Origin: Pseudomonadota bacterium
GTDB lineage: Bacteria; Myxococcota_A; UBA796; GCA-2862545
NCBI GenBank assembly: GCA_005776945.1
Contig: SXOB01000052.1
Coordinates: forward strand, 1 to 58,636
Direction: 5' to 3'
DNA: 58,636 bases
Shown: positions 1 to 8,118 of the stretch, one piece after another
Layout: every line of letters starts with the position of its first letter
Numbering within the stretch: the stretch's first letter is position 1
Translations under genes and position numbers: made by a program
Notes under the pieces: generated by a model
The model's input: only the letters and a program-made list of their open reading frames with translations
Databases searched by the model: none
Told to the model about the DNA's origin: nothing

Positions 1-1173
1 GGCTTCGGCATCGCCGATGACTGCGACGACCTGGACGCGTCAGCCTACCCCGGTGCACCTGAAATCTGGTACGACGGGGTCGACGAAGCCTGCGACGGCG
101 GCTCCGACTACGACCAGGACGGCGACGGCTATGACGCCGATGCCTACGGTGGAGACGACTGCAACGACCTCGACCCGTCGACCCACCCTGGCGCACCTGA
201 CGTTCCGTACGACGGCGTCGACCACGCCTGCGACGGCATGGAAGACGACCTCGACGGCGACGGCTTCGGCATCGTAGACGACTGCAACGACGCCGATGCT
301 TCGATTCATCCAGACGCAACGGAAGTCTGGTACGACGGCATCGACCAGAACTGCGACGGTAACGACCTCGACCAGGACGAGGACGGCTCCGACGCCGACA
401 CCCACGGTGGCGACGACTGTGACGACCTGGACCCCGACGTCGGCCCGCTCGCCGCGGAGGTCTGGTACGACGGCTTCGACCAAAACTGCGACGGCGCCAA
501 CGACTACGACCAGGACGGCGACATCGCGGAGTCCGACGTGTACGGCGGACTCGACTGCAACGACGTCGATCCCACCATCGGACCCTACGAGACGGAAATC
601 TTCGGCGACGGCATCGACCAGGATTGCTCGGGCATCGATCTCGACGGCACGATCAAGGACATCGACGACGTCGTGTCCGGAACGTTCGTCATCAACGAGA
701 TCCACCATGATTCACTGGCCGTCACGGACACGAACGGCGAGTGGTTCGAGATCGTCAACGACACGGTCGACGTGTACGACATCAACGGCATCACGATTCA
801 GGGCGCATCCCCGGCCGAGAAGTTCACCATCACGGCGTCGATCCTCGTCGAGCCCGGCGGCATCGTGTTGTTCGCACGCGTCGACGACCCGCTCGTCAAC
901 GGCGGGATCTACGGCATCGACTGGGAGTACGAGCGCGCCATTGAGTTCAGCACGACGGACCAGTTGACCATCGCGAAGGGGATCACCTTCGTCGACGTTG
1001 TCAACATCGGGCCCGTCGGCCTCACCTCCCCGGCCGGCAGCACCGTTTCGCTCGACCCCGACAAGATCAGCTCGGTCGAAAACGGCGACAAGCTCAATTG
1101 GTGCCCCGGCGTCAACCCCTACGGGCTCGGCGATCTTGGGACCCCGGGACAGCCCAACCCACAATGCCCATGA
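1..1173 (+). CDS. MopE-type Asp/Cys repeat protein with C-terminal lamin-tail domain, 5' partial
   Basis: The frame is open from the first base, so the N-terminus lies outside the window. Roughly residues 1-215 of the visible part are five or six repeats of about 35-40 residues built around 'DCND.D...HP.A.E.WYDG.DQNCDG', the putative metal-binding repeat named after MopE, with two Cys per repeat and many Asp. The last 165 residues begin 'FVINEIHHDS' and end 'GTPGQPNPQCP', which is characteristic of a lamin-tail (LTD) beta-sandwich domain of extracellular bacterial proteins. The likely role is a Ca- or Cu-binding cell-surface or secreted protein; the ligand is inference from the family. The stop codon overlaps the next start (ATGA), so the two are probably co-translated. 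Confidence 0.85.
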   Translation, partial: GFGIADDCDDLDASAYPGAPEIWYDGVDEACDGGSDYDQDGDGYDADAYGGDDCNDLDPSTHPGAPDVPYDGVDHACDGMEDDLDGDGFGIVDDCNDADASIHPDATEVWYDGIDQNCDGNDLDQDEDGSDADTHGGDDCDDLDPDVGPLAAEVWYDGFDQNCDGANDYDQDGDIAESDVYGGLDCNDVDPTIGPYETEIFGDGIDQDCSGIDLDGTIKDIDDVVSGTFVINEIHHDSLAVTDTNGEWFEIVNDTVDVYDINGITIQGASPAEKFTITASILVEPGGIVLFARVDDPLVNGGIYGIDWEYERAIEFSTTDQLTIAKGITFVDVVNIGPVGLTSPAGSTVSLDPDKISSVENGDKLNWCPGVNPYGLGDLGTPGQPNPQCP

Positions 1174-1661
1174 CTCCGGCGCTTGCGACATGGTTCGCCT
1201 GCGGCCCGATCTTCGGGCCGGACACGTCGTACTTGGTTCCCGGTGACACGGCGGCCGGTACGCTGGACACGGACATCTCCGCATGCCTGGTCTCGGACTC
1301 GCCCACGCTCGAGATCGGCGCCGGTGAGGTCCGTTTCGACACGTGGCCCTCGGGCGGGCTGAGCGCCGTGTCCGGTTCTCAGGGCGGCCAGCACGTATTT
1401 CTCGCGCTCCGCGTCACGGGTATCGACCTGACGTCCCGATCCGTGGCAATCATCAACACCGTCGTCAGCGGAGCCACCCAGGCCACCCAAGGCGTTCAGG
1501 TCGCATTCGACTGCCAAGCAGACGGAACTGCGGTTGCGCTCGGCATTCTGGTTCCTGTCCTGGCCACTTGGTCCGATGCGCCAACCCGGTTCGAGGTGGA
1601 ACTCACCGACCCTTTGGGCACCGTTCTTTCGATCGACGCATCAACCGCGCTCGTGATCTAG
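1170..1661 (+). CDS. small secreted or lipoprotein-like hypothetical protein
   Basis: About 163 residues. I chose the ATG at 1170 because it overlaps the upstream stop as ATGA; an ATG two codons earlier (1164) is also possible. The N-terminus (MTPALATWFAC) is a very short hydrophobic stretch ending in Cys, like several other presumed lipoproteins in this window, but it has no basic residue. The rest is rich in Thr, Val, Asp and Gly, with a predicted beta-rich pattern and few charged Lys or Arg, as in an extracellular beta-sandwich. No family recognised. Context suggests a surface partner of the MopE/LTD protein. Confidence 0.55.
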   Translation: MTPALATWFACGPIFGPDTSYLVPGDTAAGTLDTDISACLVSDSPTLEIGAGEVRFDTWPSGGLSAVSGSQGGQHVFLALRVTGIDLTSRSVAIINTVVSGATQATQGVQVAFDCQADGTAVALGILVPVLATWSDAPTRFEVELTDPLGTVLSIDASTALVI

Positions 1662-1685
1662 AGCGGCGGCGCTTGGCGGCGGCCG

Positions 1686-3080
1686 CTAGGTCAGGTTCCC
1701 GGGCGCCAACATCCCCCTTGGATCGGCCGCCCGGCGCAGGGCACGGAAGTCCGAGAGCACGTTTTCGCCGACCATCGCAGCAAACAGCTGGCGTTTGACC
1801 TTGCCGATGCCGTGCTCTCCCGAGACGGTCCCACCCAGAGCGACCGCCTGGGCCGCCAGGTCGGCGTGGATCTGTAGGGCTCGCAGGCGCTCGGCCTCAT
1901 CCGAGGCGAACAAGTTGAGGTGGAGGTGCTCGTCGCCGATGTGGCCGAAGAGCACCGAGGGCATCGGGACCGCCCGGTAGGCCGTCCGCATTTCGGGCCC
2001 CGCGCCTCGCGGAACTGCGAGGTCCGTGCCCACTTTGCGCATTCCAGTTCGCGCCAGCCGCTCCGCCACGGCCAACGGAACCCGCGCCCGCCAATTGGCG
2101 AATCGCCTCAGCCCGGTGACATCGCTGGCCACAGCCACCTCACGGGCCCCGCCCGCATGAGCCGCGAGCCACTCCAGCGCAGCCTCGTCTTCGAACTCCG
2201 CAAACACGGCGGCCTTCGCCGCGGGTGGGCCTTCCGGTCCTTCCGCCGCCATGGCCAGCGAGGTCGCGTCGAACCACTCGATGCATCGGGGCGACGCCCC
2301 GCCGTCGCGAAGGGCGTCCACGAACGCCTCGCCGGCCGCGACGTCGTCGAAGAAGGCCATCGCACCCACGACTTGGGGCGGCGATGGCCGAAGCCGGAGG
2401 GTGACCAAGGTGACCACCCCAAGCGTCCCTTCGCTGCCGACGACAAGGTCGAGGAAGGTGCCTCCGGAACGGTAGCCCGCAGCCGTTTTCACCTGAGGCT
2501 CAGCCCAGATCGGCACCGGCCAGTCGTCGGGGGGCGCCTGGCCAACCCCAACGTCGAAGGCCTGGCCGTCGGCCAACACGACCCTCGCCGACGCCACCCA
2601 GGCGCGCGTCGACCCAAATCGATACGAACGCGCCCCGCTCGCGTTCGTTGCGACCGCGGCACCCACGGTCGCTTCGTCCCGACTCGTGGGGTCGGGCGGC
2701 AAGTGCCAACCGCGGTCGGCGGCGAAGCGCGCCACGTCTCCGAGGCGCTCGCCCGCGGCCGCAACCACCTGGTCCCCCAACATGGCACAACCGCGAAGCC
2801 GCTCGGTGGCTAGAATCAGGCCGCCCCGAGGCACCGAGCTTCCTGTCGTCGACGTCCGCGCGCCAACCACCGTCACTGGCCAGCCGCGGCCCGTCGCAAG
2901 GGCCAAGGCCTCGGCCACTTCGTCATCATTCTGGGGCCGAATCACCGCGTCCGCCCAGCCCTCGATGCGACTGGCGTCGCCGACATAGGCCTGCACCATT
3001 CGAGGATCGGTCACGAGGCCCTGCACCGGAAGCTCCGCGGCCGGTGTAAGCTCTCGGGCACCCACCCGTTGGAGGGGCAC
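1686..3080 (-). CDS. FAD-binding oxidase/dehydrogenase, GlcD / D-lactate dehydrogenase type
   Basis: 464 residues, the normal length for the family. The N-terminal half is a PCMH FAD-binding domain: 'VIRPQNDDEVAEALALA' (about residues 46-62), then 'VVGARTSTTGSSVPRGG' and the 'GS.GTLGVVT' FAD segment. The C-terminal half is the FAD-oxidase C domain, with 'GHIGDEHLHLN' and 'SGEHGIGKVKR' near residues 380-430 carrying the His residues typical of 2-hydroxyacid dehydrogenases. It should oxidise a 2-hydroxy acid such as glycolate or D-lactate to the 2-keto acid; the substrate cannot be fixed from the sequence. No GlcE or GlcF partner is adjacent. It is divergent from the sigma-factor gene with almost no space between them. 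Confidence 0.88.
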   Translation of the reverse strand: MPLQRVGARELTPAAELPVQGLVTDPRMVQAYVGDASRIEGWADAVIRPQNDDEVAEALALATGRGWPVTVVGARTSTTGSSVPRGGLILATERLRGCAMLGDQVVAAAGERLGDVARFAADRGWHLPPDPTSRDEATVGAAVATNASGARSYRFGSTRAWVASARVVLADGQAFDVGVGQAPPDDWPVPIWAEPQVKTAAGYRSGGTFLDLVVGSEGTLGVVTLVTLRLRPSPPQVVGAMAFFDDVAAGEAFVDALRDGGASPRCIEWFDATSLAMAAEGPEGPPAAKAAVFAEFEDEAALEWLAAHAGGAREVAVASDVTGLRRFANWRARVPLAVAERLARTGMRKVGTDLAVPRGAGPEMRTAYRAVPMPSVLFGHIGDEHLHLNLFASDEAERLRALQIHADLAAQAVALGGTVSGEHGIGKVKRQLFAAMVGENVLSDFRALRRAADPRGMLAPGNLT

Positions 3081-3139
3081 GGATGGAGCGAGGCCCTCGC
3101 GGTCACGGCGACCTTGCCCCGCTGGAGGAGGAACGGGCT

Positions 3140-3667
3140 GTGATCCAGAGACTCCAAGCCGGCGATCGCGCTGCCATCGGGGTTCTCTATGGCTGGTACG
3201 GCGACACGTTGTACCGCCAGGCCATCCTGCCCCGCTTGCCCGACCGCGCCTTGGCCGAGGACTGCCTCCGCGACACCTTCCGCACCGCGATCGAGAAGAT
3301 CGCCAGCTTTCAGCTCGTCGATCGCTCCATTTTCTTTTGGCTTCGGCGCATCGCCATCCATCGCGCCATGGACGTCCACCGCCTCCGCGCGCGCGAAGCT
3401 CCGCTTGAGGCCGCCGGTCCTGAACCTCGCGGCGAAACAGCGACGCCCGACCGCCCCGGCCGACAACGGGAGTTGGAAGACGCCCGACGCGCCGTCGAGG
3501 CCGCCCTGACCCGCATCCACGAACGCTATGCCACGGCCCTCCGGCTGAGGCTGTTGGAAGACCGCACCCGCGAGGATTGCGCCTCGGTCCTCGGCGTCAA
3601 CGTCGGAACCTTCGACGTATTGCTCCATCGCGCTTGCGCGGCCTTCCGCAAGGTCTACGCCTCATGA
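3140..3667 (+). CDS. sigma-70 family (ECF-like) RNA polymerase sigma factor
   Basis: About 175 residues from the GTG at 3140. I prefer this start because GGAGGAGG at 3124-3131 lies 8 bases upstream; an in-frame ATG at 3083 would add 19 residues but leaves only 2 bp to the divergent oxidase gene. Region 2 is visible as 'AIGVLYGWYGDTLYRQAI...ALAEDCLRDTF...FFWLRRIAIHRAMDVHR'. Region 4 is the C-terminal helix-turn-helix 'LRLLEDRTREDCASVLGVNVGTFDVLLHRACAAFRKVY'. Regions 1 and 3 are missing, as in ECF sigma factors. The stop overlaps the start of a transmembrane protein (ATGA), the standard arrangement for a sigma/anti-sigma pair. Confidence 0.85.
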   Translation: MIQRLQAGDRAAIGVLYGWYGDTLYRQAILPRLPDRALAEDCLRDTFRTAIEKIASFQLVDRSIFFWLRRIAIHRAMDVHRLRAREAPLEAAGPEPRGETATPDRPGRQRELEDARRAVEAALTRIHERYATALRLRLLEDRTREDCASVLGVNVGTFDVLLHRACAAFRKVYAS

Positions 3668-4671
3668 GCGAAACCACTTCCGCCGATGCGCTGGCGCGCT
3701 GGCTGGCCGACCCCTCCCGGCCGCCGCCCGAGGACCTGGACGAAGACGTGTTGGCCGCCGTCATCGCCCTCCGCCCCGATCTGGCGCCGCCCCCGCGGGT
3801 CACGGTCGACGACATCCTCAACGGCCCGGCCCCGGCCATGACGGCCCCGCGCGCCTCGGGCGGCGAGGTCGTCCCGCTCTTCCGTCGCGCCATCGCCGCC
3901 GCCGGCGGGCTCGCCGGCTTGGGCCTGTTGACGGCTACCGCAGCCACGCTCTTCCTCGTCGCGCGGCCCCTACTCGAAGAGGCCCAGGCCCCGGCGCCGT
4001 CGGCCTCCTGGGTCGAGGACGCCGTCGCCCAGCCTGGCACAGCGGCCGAACCTCCCGCCCAAGAGGCGCCCAAGGCTCAGGCCGAAGAGGCGGTCGCGCC
4101 ACCTGCCCCCACGCTCGAGAAGAAGCAGGATGCCAGCCCACAGCGCGACGACCGGCTCGCCGACGACAGCTACGCGGGTGCGGCGGAACGGTCGGCGATG
4201 CCAGCCCCCGAGGACCTCGATGCGATCGCCGCAGCGCCATCGGCGGCGGGAAGTTCGTACGGCGAGGGCGCTGGCGCCTCCCCGCTTGAAACGCTGCGTG
4301 CCGCCGCCGTCCCCTCGGAGGGCCCGCTCGTCGCCAGCTCGCCCGCCAAGGACGAACTGCAGTCGACGTTGGAGGGGTCGCGCAAGTCGAATCGAGCCGA
4401 GTCCGCCAAATCCGTCGAGACCGAAGCTCCACCCGCAGCCGCTCCCGTGGACGCCGGCGCCGCTGAGGCGACGGCCCGCAACCACCTCGCGGCGGGGAGG
4501 CCCCAGGACGCGCTCGAAGTCCTGGCCATCGCGCTGCAGGTTCACACCAGCAACACGCCCTGGCGCAGCCAACTCCTCGTCACCCAGGGCGACGCGTGGC
4601 TCGCCGCCGGCGACGAAGCGCGCGCCATCGCGTCGTGGGAGGAGGCCGCCCGGCTCAATGCGTCCCGGTAG
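3664..4671 (+). CDS. single-pass membrane protein with TPR-like C-terminus, putative anti-sigma factor
   Basis: 335 residues from the ATG at 3664, which overlaps the sigma-factor stop. A soluble N-terminal part of about 75 residues precedes one hydrophobic segment (about 76-100, 'AAAGGLAGLGLLTATAATLFLV'). A long Ala/Pro/Glu-rich linker follows. The end (about 265-335), 'ARNHLAAGRPQDALEVLAIAL...WLAAGDEARAIASWEEAARL', looks like two TPR helical hairpins. Gene order and topology (cytosolic N-terminus, one TM, periplasmic repeats) fit an anti-sigma factor with a sensor domain. No ZAS motif (HxxxCxxC) is present, so this is inference from context. It could instead be an unrelated envelope TPR protein. 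Confidence 0.6.
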   Translation: MSETTSADALARWLADPSRPPPEDLDEDVLAAVIALRPDLAPPPRVTVDDILNGPAPAMTAPRASGGEVVPLFRRAIAAAGGLAGLGLLTATAATLFLVARPLLEEAQAPAPSASWVEDAVAQPGTAAEPPAQEAPKAQAEEAVAPPAPTLEKKQDASPQRDDRLADDSYAGAAERSAMPAPEDLDAIAAAPSAAGSSYGEGAGASPLETLRAAAVPSEGPLVASSPAKDELQSTLEGSRKSNRAESAKSVETEAPPAAAPVDAGAAEATARNHLAAGRPQDALEVLAIALQVHTSNTPWRSQLLVTQGDAWLAAGDEARAIASWEEAARLNASR

Positions 4672-4700
4672 CGGCCCGCTTCTGCGCGACCAGGAGCCCG

Positions 4701-4729
4701 TTGGCCTTTTTGCGGCAGCCTGCTAGCGC
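4701..4729 (+). promoter_or_regulatory. candidate promoter inside a dispersed repeat, upstream of the acyltransferase gene
   Basis: TTGGCC (4701-4706), a 17-bp spacer and TAGCGC (4724-4729) have sigma-70-like geometry. The first expected transcribed base falls at about 4736-4738, so the mRNA of the acyltransferase (ATG at 4738) could be leaderless. The same 25 bases recur at 31340-31364. Confidence 0.35.
4703..4727 (+). repeat. dispersed intergenic repeat, copy 1
   Basis: 25 bases ending TTTTTGCGGCAGCCTGCTAG plus C, identical to 31340-31364. Reverse-orientation, diverged copies lie at 32926-32956 and 46527-46549. It lies between the putative anti-sigma gene and the acyltransferase gene. Confidence 0.6.
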
Positions 4730-4737
4730 TGGCACCC

Positions 4738-5574
4738 ATGCCATTGCATCCCGCCCTCGCCCGTGCCGTGGCCGCCGCCCTCTCAGGCGACGAGGCGCTC
4801 GAACGCAGCGATCGCCTGCACTTCACCGACGCCGGCCATGGCTGGGATCGCTTCGGTCTGCACCCCGACTACGTCGCTCTCGGCAACGCCGTCGCCGGGC
4901 CGCTATACGATCATTGGTTTCGGGTCCGAAGCGAGGGTCACGAACACATCCCCACGACGGGTGCCGCCGTGTTGGCCGGCAACCACAGTGGCACCTTGCC
5001 GCTCGACGGCGCGATGGTCTGGATGGACGTCGTCCGCCACACCGAACCGCCCCGCGTTCCGCGCCCCGTCGCCGACTACTTCGTCTCGACGTTGCCCTTT
5101 CTCTCGACCTTGTTCGCCAGGTGCGGGGTCGTAGGCGGCAGCCGGGGAAACGCGCGTGCGTTGCTCGACGCCGGCGAACTGCTGCTCATCTTCCCCGAAG
5201 GCGTCCCGGGCATCGGAAAGCGATTCTCTGAACGGTACCAATTGCAAAATTGGCGCGTTGGCCATGTGGAATTGGCGATTCGCCACGGCGCGCCCGTCAT
5301 TCCGTTCGGCCTGGTGGGTGCTGAGGAGCAGATGCCCCAGATCGCGCGGATTCCAAGCCCCGTGGGCGCCTTGCCGTACATTCCGATTCCGGCGACCCTC
5401 CTGCCACTACCGGTGCGCTACCACCTCGCCTACGGCGAGCCGATCCACTTCGACGCGACTCCCGACCAGGCCGACGATCCCGTGGTCGTTCGCGAGGGCG
5501 CCCGTCGCGTCCGGGACGCCGTCGCCCGACTGCTCGTCCGCGGCCTCTCGCGGCGCGAGGGCATCTTCACATGA
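4738..5574 (+). CDS. lysophospholipid acyltransferase family protein (PlsC/LPLAT, MGAT-like)
   Basis: 278 residues. It transfers an acyl chain to a glycerolipid or similar acceptor at the inner membrane. The catalytic block 'GNHSGTLPLDG' (His at about residue 82) has the longer His-Asp spacing of the MGAT/DGAT-like LPLAT subfamily rather than the strict HX4D of PlsC. The substrate-binding block 'LLIFPEGVPGIGKRFSERYQLQ' is at about residues 145-166, followed by 'GAPVIPFGLVGAEEQMP'. No strong signal peptide. It overlaps the next gene by ATGA, so the pair is probably co-translated. Acceptor specificity cannot be read. It is about 13 kb from the lipid-synthase locus, so a functional link would be speculation. 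Confidence 0.85.
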   Translation: MPLHPALARAVAAALSGDEALERSDRLHFTDAGHGWDRFGLHPDYVALGNAVAGPLYDHWFRVRSEGHEHIPTTGAAVLAGNHSGTLPLDGAMVWMDVVRHTEPPRVPRPVADYFVSTLPFLSTLFARCGVVGGSRGNARALLDAGELLLIFPEGVPGIGKRFSERYQLQNWRVGHVELAIRHGAPVIPFGLVGAEEQMPQIARIPSPVGALPYIPIPATLLPLPVRYHLAYGEPIHFDATPDQADDPVVVREGARRVRDAVARLLVRGLSRREGIFT

Positions 5575-6530
5575 TGTCCGTGCTCGTGACCGGGGCTACC
5601 CACCCCGTCGGACGCCAACTCGTTCACCAACTCCTCTCCGATGCGCGCGTCGGCCACGTGTTGGCATCCGGCCGCCACGGCGACCCCGCCCCACTGCCCA
5701 ATCACGCCCGCCTTTCCCACCTTCCCCTCGACTTGACCAAGTCGCGGGAAGTCCACGACGTGCTCTTTGGCCCCGCGCGCGACTTGGGCGTCGAAGTCGT
5801 CGTACACCTCGGTCGAACCCCAGACCCGTGGCGCCGCGGCCGCAGCGCCCACGCCGGCGACGTCGAGGCCGTACGCAGCATTCTCGACCTCTCCGACCGA
5901 CACCCGACCATCCGACGGGTCGTCATCCTCAGCCACGCCGTCGTGTACCGGGTCGGACTCGACCTCCCGATTCTCGTCACGGAAGACCACCCCCTCAACC
6001 TCGACCCGCGGTCTCCCCAGGTCGTCCGCGACCGCGTCGAGGCCGATCTCACCGCCTGCGCCCGAATGGGCCTCGCCGACTGCGAAATCGTCGTCCTACG
6101 CTGCGCGGAAGCGCTCGAGGTCGGCACCGGGGGGCAACTCGTCGACTATCTTTCGGCCCCATTGGCCCTTCGACCCCTCGGCTTCGACCCGATGATCAAC
6201 GTGGCCACCGTCCAGGACCTCGTCGCCTCGATCGACCTCGCCACGTTCGGCCACGGCGAAGGGGTGTTCAACATCCCTGGCTACGACACGTTGCCGCTCA
6301 CAGCCGCCGCGGACCTATGGGGGACCCCCACGATTCCCGCCCCTGGTCGCTGGATTGAGGCCGCCTATGCTTGGCGCCATCGCCTGACGGGCAGCCGCTT
6401 CTCCTGGGGGCTCAATCGTCAGCGCCTTCATTTCGGCCTCGTCCTCGACGGCACGCGCGCCCGCGACGCTTTCGGCTACGTCCCGCGCAACCCGGTCGCC
6501 TGGCCCCGCGGATCCCAGAGGGCCGGATAA
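5571..6530 (+). CDS. NAD(P)-binding SDR-like (epimerase/dehydratase) protein
   Basis: 319 residues, starting in the ATGATG at the acyltransferase stop. The Rossmann dinucleotide motif is 'VLVTGATHPVGRQLV' (about residues 4-18), and 'VVVHLGRTPDP' and 'RRVVILSHAVVYR' give the usual extended-SDR strands. The active-site YxxxK is not evident: 'VVYRVGLD' stands where the Tyr would be, with no Lys four residues on. It may therefore be an atypical SDR that binds a nucleotide without classical catalysis. The C-terminal 55 bp overlap the end of the convergent HTTM gene. Co-translation with a lipid acyltransferase suggests a lipid or envelope role. Confidence 0.75.
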   Translation: MMSVLVTGATHPVGRQLVHQLLSDARVGHVLASGRHGDPAPLPNHARLSHLPLDLTKSREVHDVLFGPARDLGVEVVVHLGRTPDPWRRGRSAHAGDVEAVRSILDLSDRHPTIRRVVILSHAVVYRVGLDLPILVTEDHPLNLDPRSPQVVRDRVEADLTACARMGLADCEIVVLRCAEALEVGTGGQLVDYLSAPLALRPLGFDPMINVATVQDLVASIDLATFGHGEGVFNIPGYDTLPLTAAADLWGTPTIPAPGRWIEAAYAWRHRLTGSRFSWGLNRQRLHFGLVLDGTRARDAFGYVPRNPVAWPRGSQRAG

Positions 6531-7387
6531 AGCGCCAACATTCCCCAAGGGAACAGCCCCAGGTCAAGCGTCGCCGCTATGCCCAAATGAAAGACGACGC
6601 CGAGGGCCACCCAAGCGCGCTCCGGCCTCCACCGGGCGAGCCATCGTCCCCAGGGCGTAGGCTGCCGGGCCAGCGCGGGAGCCACGAGGACGACGGGGTA
6701 GGTCCACTGCCAAATCAGGGTCGACGCCGTCCCCAACTGCAGGACGAAGAAGCCAACCGGATTGTGGGCCCACGTTGGGATCGCCCGGGTGACACCCCAA
6801 TCGTGCAAAATCACGTAGAGGGCGGCGAAGTCGCCCATTGGCATCCACAGCAACCCGAACTTCTGGACGCCGGCCGTAAAGTACATCACGACGAGTTGGA
6901 GGACGAGAAGACGGCGCGGCCACGCGGGTACCTCAACCGCGGGCATCCATGTTCCTGAACGAAGGCGCGCCGACAACGACAACGTCGCCCCACAACCTGA
7001 CGCGGCGAGAATCCAAATCGCGTTGCGAAGGAGCATGTCGATGGCGCGGTCGCCCATCGGGTAGTGAAGGGCCGACTGCGCCGACGCGAGTCCGAACACG
7101 ACGAGGGCGGCTCGCGACCCCCACCCGACCGTGAACGCCAGGGCCGACGCAACCATCGTGCCCCACAAAAGGAGCGCCGGATCGGAGGCCATGGCCACGA
7201 GCGGCAGGTCTTTGCGCGTAGCATCGACGATTCCGCCCGACGTCGTCAGAGACCAGGCGGGTCCCAGCGCTCCTACCCAAGCCATCGTCGCCAGGTCGGA
7301 GAGCACCGCGAGCCCAACAAGCACCCGCACAAGCGCCAAGGACTGGGCGGGCTCGTCACCGCTCCACCATCGCAACCACGTCTTCAT
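6476..7387 (-). CDS. HTTM-domain (vitamin K gamma-carboxylase-like) multipass membrane protein
   Basis: 303 residues with several hydrophobic segments: about 20-42, 60-90, 96-125, a strong one at 150-175 ('LLVLQLVVMYFTAGVQKFG'), 205-232 and 255-295. 'YFTAGVQKFG' with 'ALHYPMGDRAIDMLLRNAIW' is typical of the HTTM domain, the membrane part of vitamin-K-dependent gamma-carboxylase relatives. The bacterial function is unknown. It is translationally coupled (ATGA) to the upstream small gene, the common arrangement for bacterial HTTM proteins and an accessory partner. Its 3' end overlaps the convergent SDR gene by 55 bp. Confidence 0.8.
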   Translation of the reverse strand: MKTWLRWWSGDEPAQSLALVRVLVGLAVLSDLATMAWVGALGPAWSLTTSGGIVDATRKDLPLVAMASDPALLLWGTMVASALAFTVGWGSRAALVVFGLASAQSALHYPMGDRAIDMLLRNAIWILAASGCGATLSLSARLRSGTWMPAVEVPAWPRRLLVLQLVVMYFTAGVQKFGLLWMPMGDFAALYVILHDWGVTRAIPTWAHNPVGFFVLQLGTASTLIWQWTYPVVLVAPALARQPTPWGRWLARWRPERAWVALGVVFHLGIAATLDLGLFPWGMLALYPALWDPRGQATGLRGT

Positions 7388-8019
7388 GGCGTCGGCCGGT
7401 CCTTACCGATCTCGACCACACGCCCTTCGGCTGGAAGCTCGTGTCCCGGGACCTGGGTCCGCGTGGGTACGATGCGTACAACGACTCGGACGGCGTCAGG
7501 ATCTTCGGCAAAGCGTGTTGCGGCCACAACCTCCGTGAATCGTCGAAACACGGATGCCACGCGGCCGACGTCCTGGTCGTAGGCGGCGCGCATCCGCCGA
7601 TAGGCCCAACGTTCCGCCCGCCAGGTCCGATCCGGATCGAGCCGACGATACACGACCTCGCTTGCGCCGCCAGCGGCGAACACCTCGATTTCAAGGCGGC
7701 CCGGAACGTCGTCCGCCTGGGCAAACAGGCCCCATCCCTGACCGACACCGAGCAACTCCGCGACGGGATCCAGAGGGTCAAACACACGGTGAACCCGATG
7801 CATGGCGTCGCCAAAGCCGCGAGCGAGGCTGACCAACTCCTGGCGTTGAACTTCGATGCCAAGCTGGCCAAAGGCGGCTTGCCAACGGGACAACTCCAAC
7901 TGCGCCTCGGGGCGGCGCAGCATCTCCGGCGAGATCGTGGGAATCGCCGGAAGGGACTCCACGAGTTGCCAGGCGATGACGCAGGCCAGCAACCCGCCTC
8001 GTACCACCTCCCATCGCAT
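7384..8019 (-). CDS. hypothetical protein, partner of the HTTM protein
   Basis: About 211 residues from the ATG at 8019; an ATG 78 bases upstream would add a basic low-complexity stretch that looks non-native. The N-terminus (MRWEVVRGGLLACVIAWQLVESLP) is a signal anchor or signal peptide. The body is a mixed alpha/beta domain with 'GQGWGLFAQADDVPGRLEIEVFAAGG' and 'YRRLDPDRTWRAERWAYRRMRAAYDQD', the kind of small protein commonly encoded beside HTTM genes. Its stop overlaps the HTTM start. No catalytic motif recognised. Confidence 0.65.
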   Translation of the reverse strand: MRWEVVRGGLLACVIAWQLVESLPAIPTISPEMLRRPEAQLELSRWQAAFGQLGIEVQRQELVSLARGFGDAMHRVHRVFDPLDPVAELLGVGQGWGLFAQADDVPGRLEIEVFAAGGASEVVYRRLDPDRTWRAERWAYRRMRAAYDQDVGRVASVFRRFTEVVAATRFAEDPDAVRVVVRIVPTRTQVPGHELPAEGRVVEIGKDRPTP

Positions 8020-8118
8020 CCGCGACCCCCTGGCCGGAATCCGGCCGCCGCCCTCAGGGTTGCCATATCGACGCCGCCGGTACCTCCCCGTTAGCACCGG
8101 CGCCGCTCGGGGGACCGC

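Noticed and set aside
3083..3139. ATG at 3083 as the sigma-factor start
   Set aside because: No ribosome site and only 2 bp from the divergent oxidase start; the GTG at 3140 has GGAGGAGG 8 bases upstream. Still possible.
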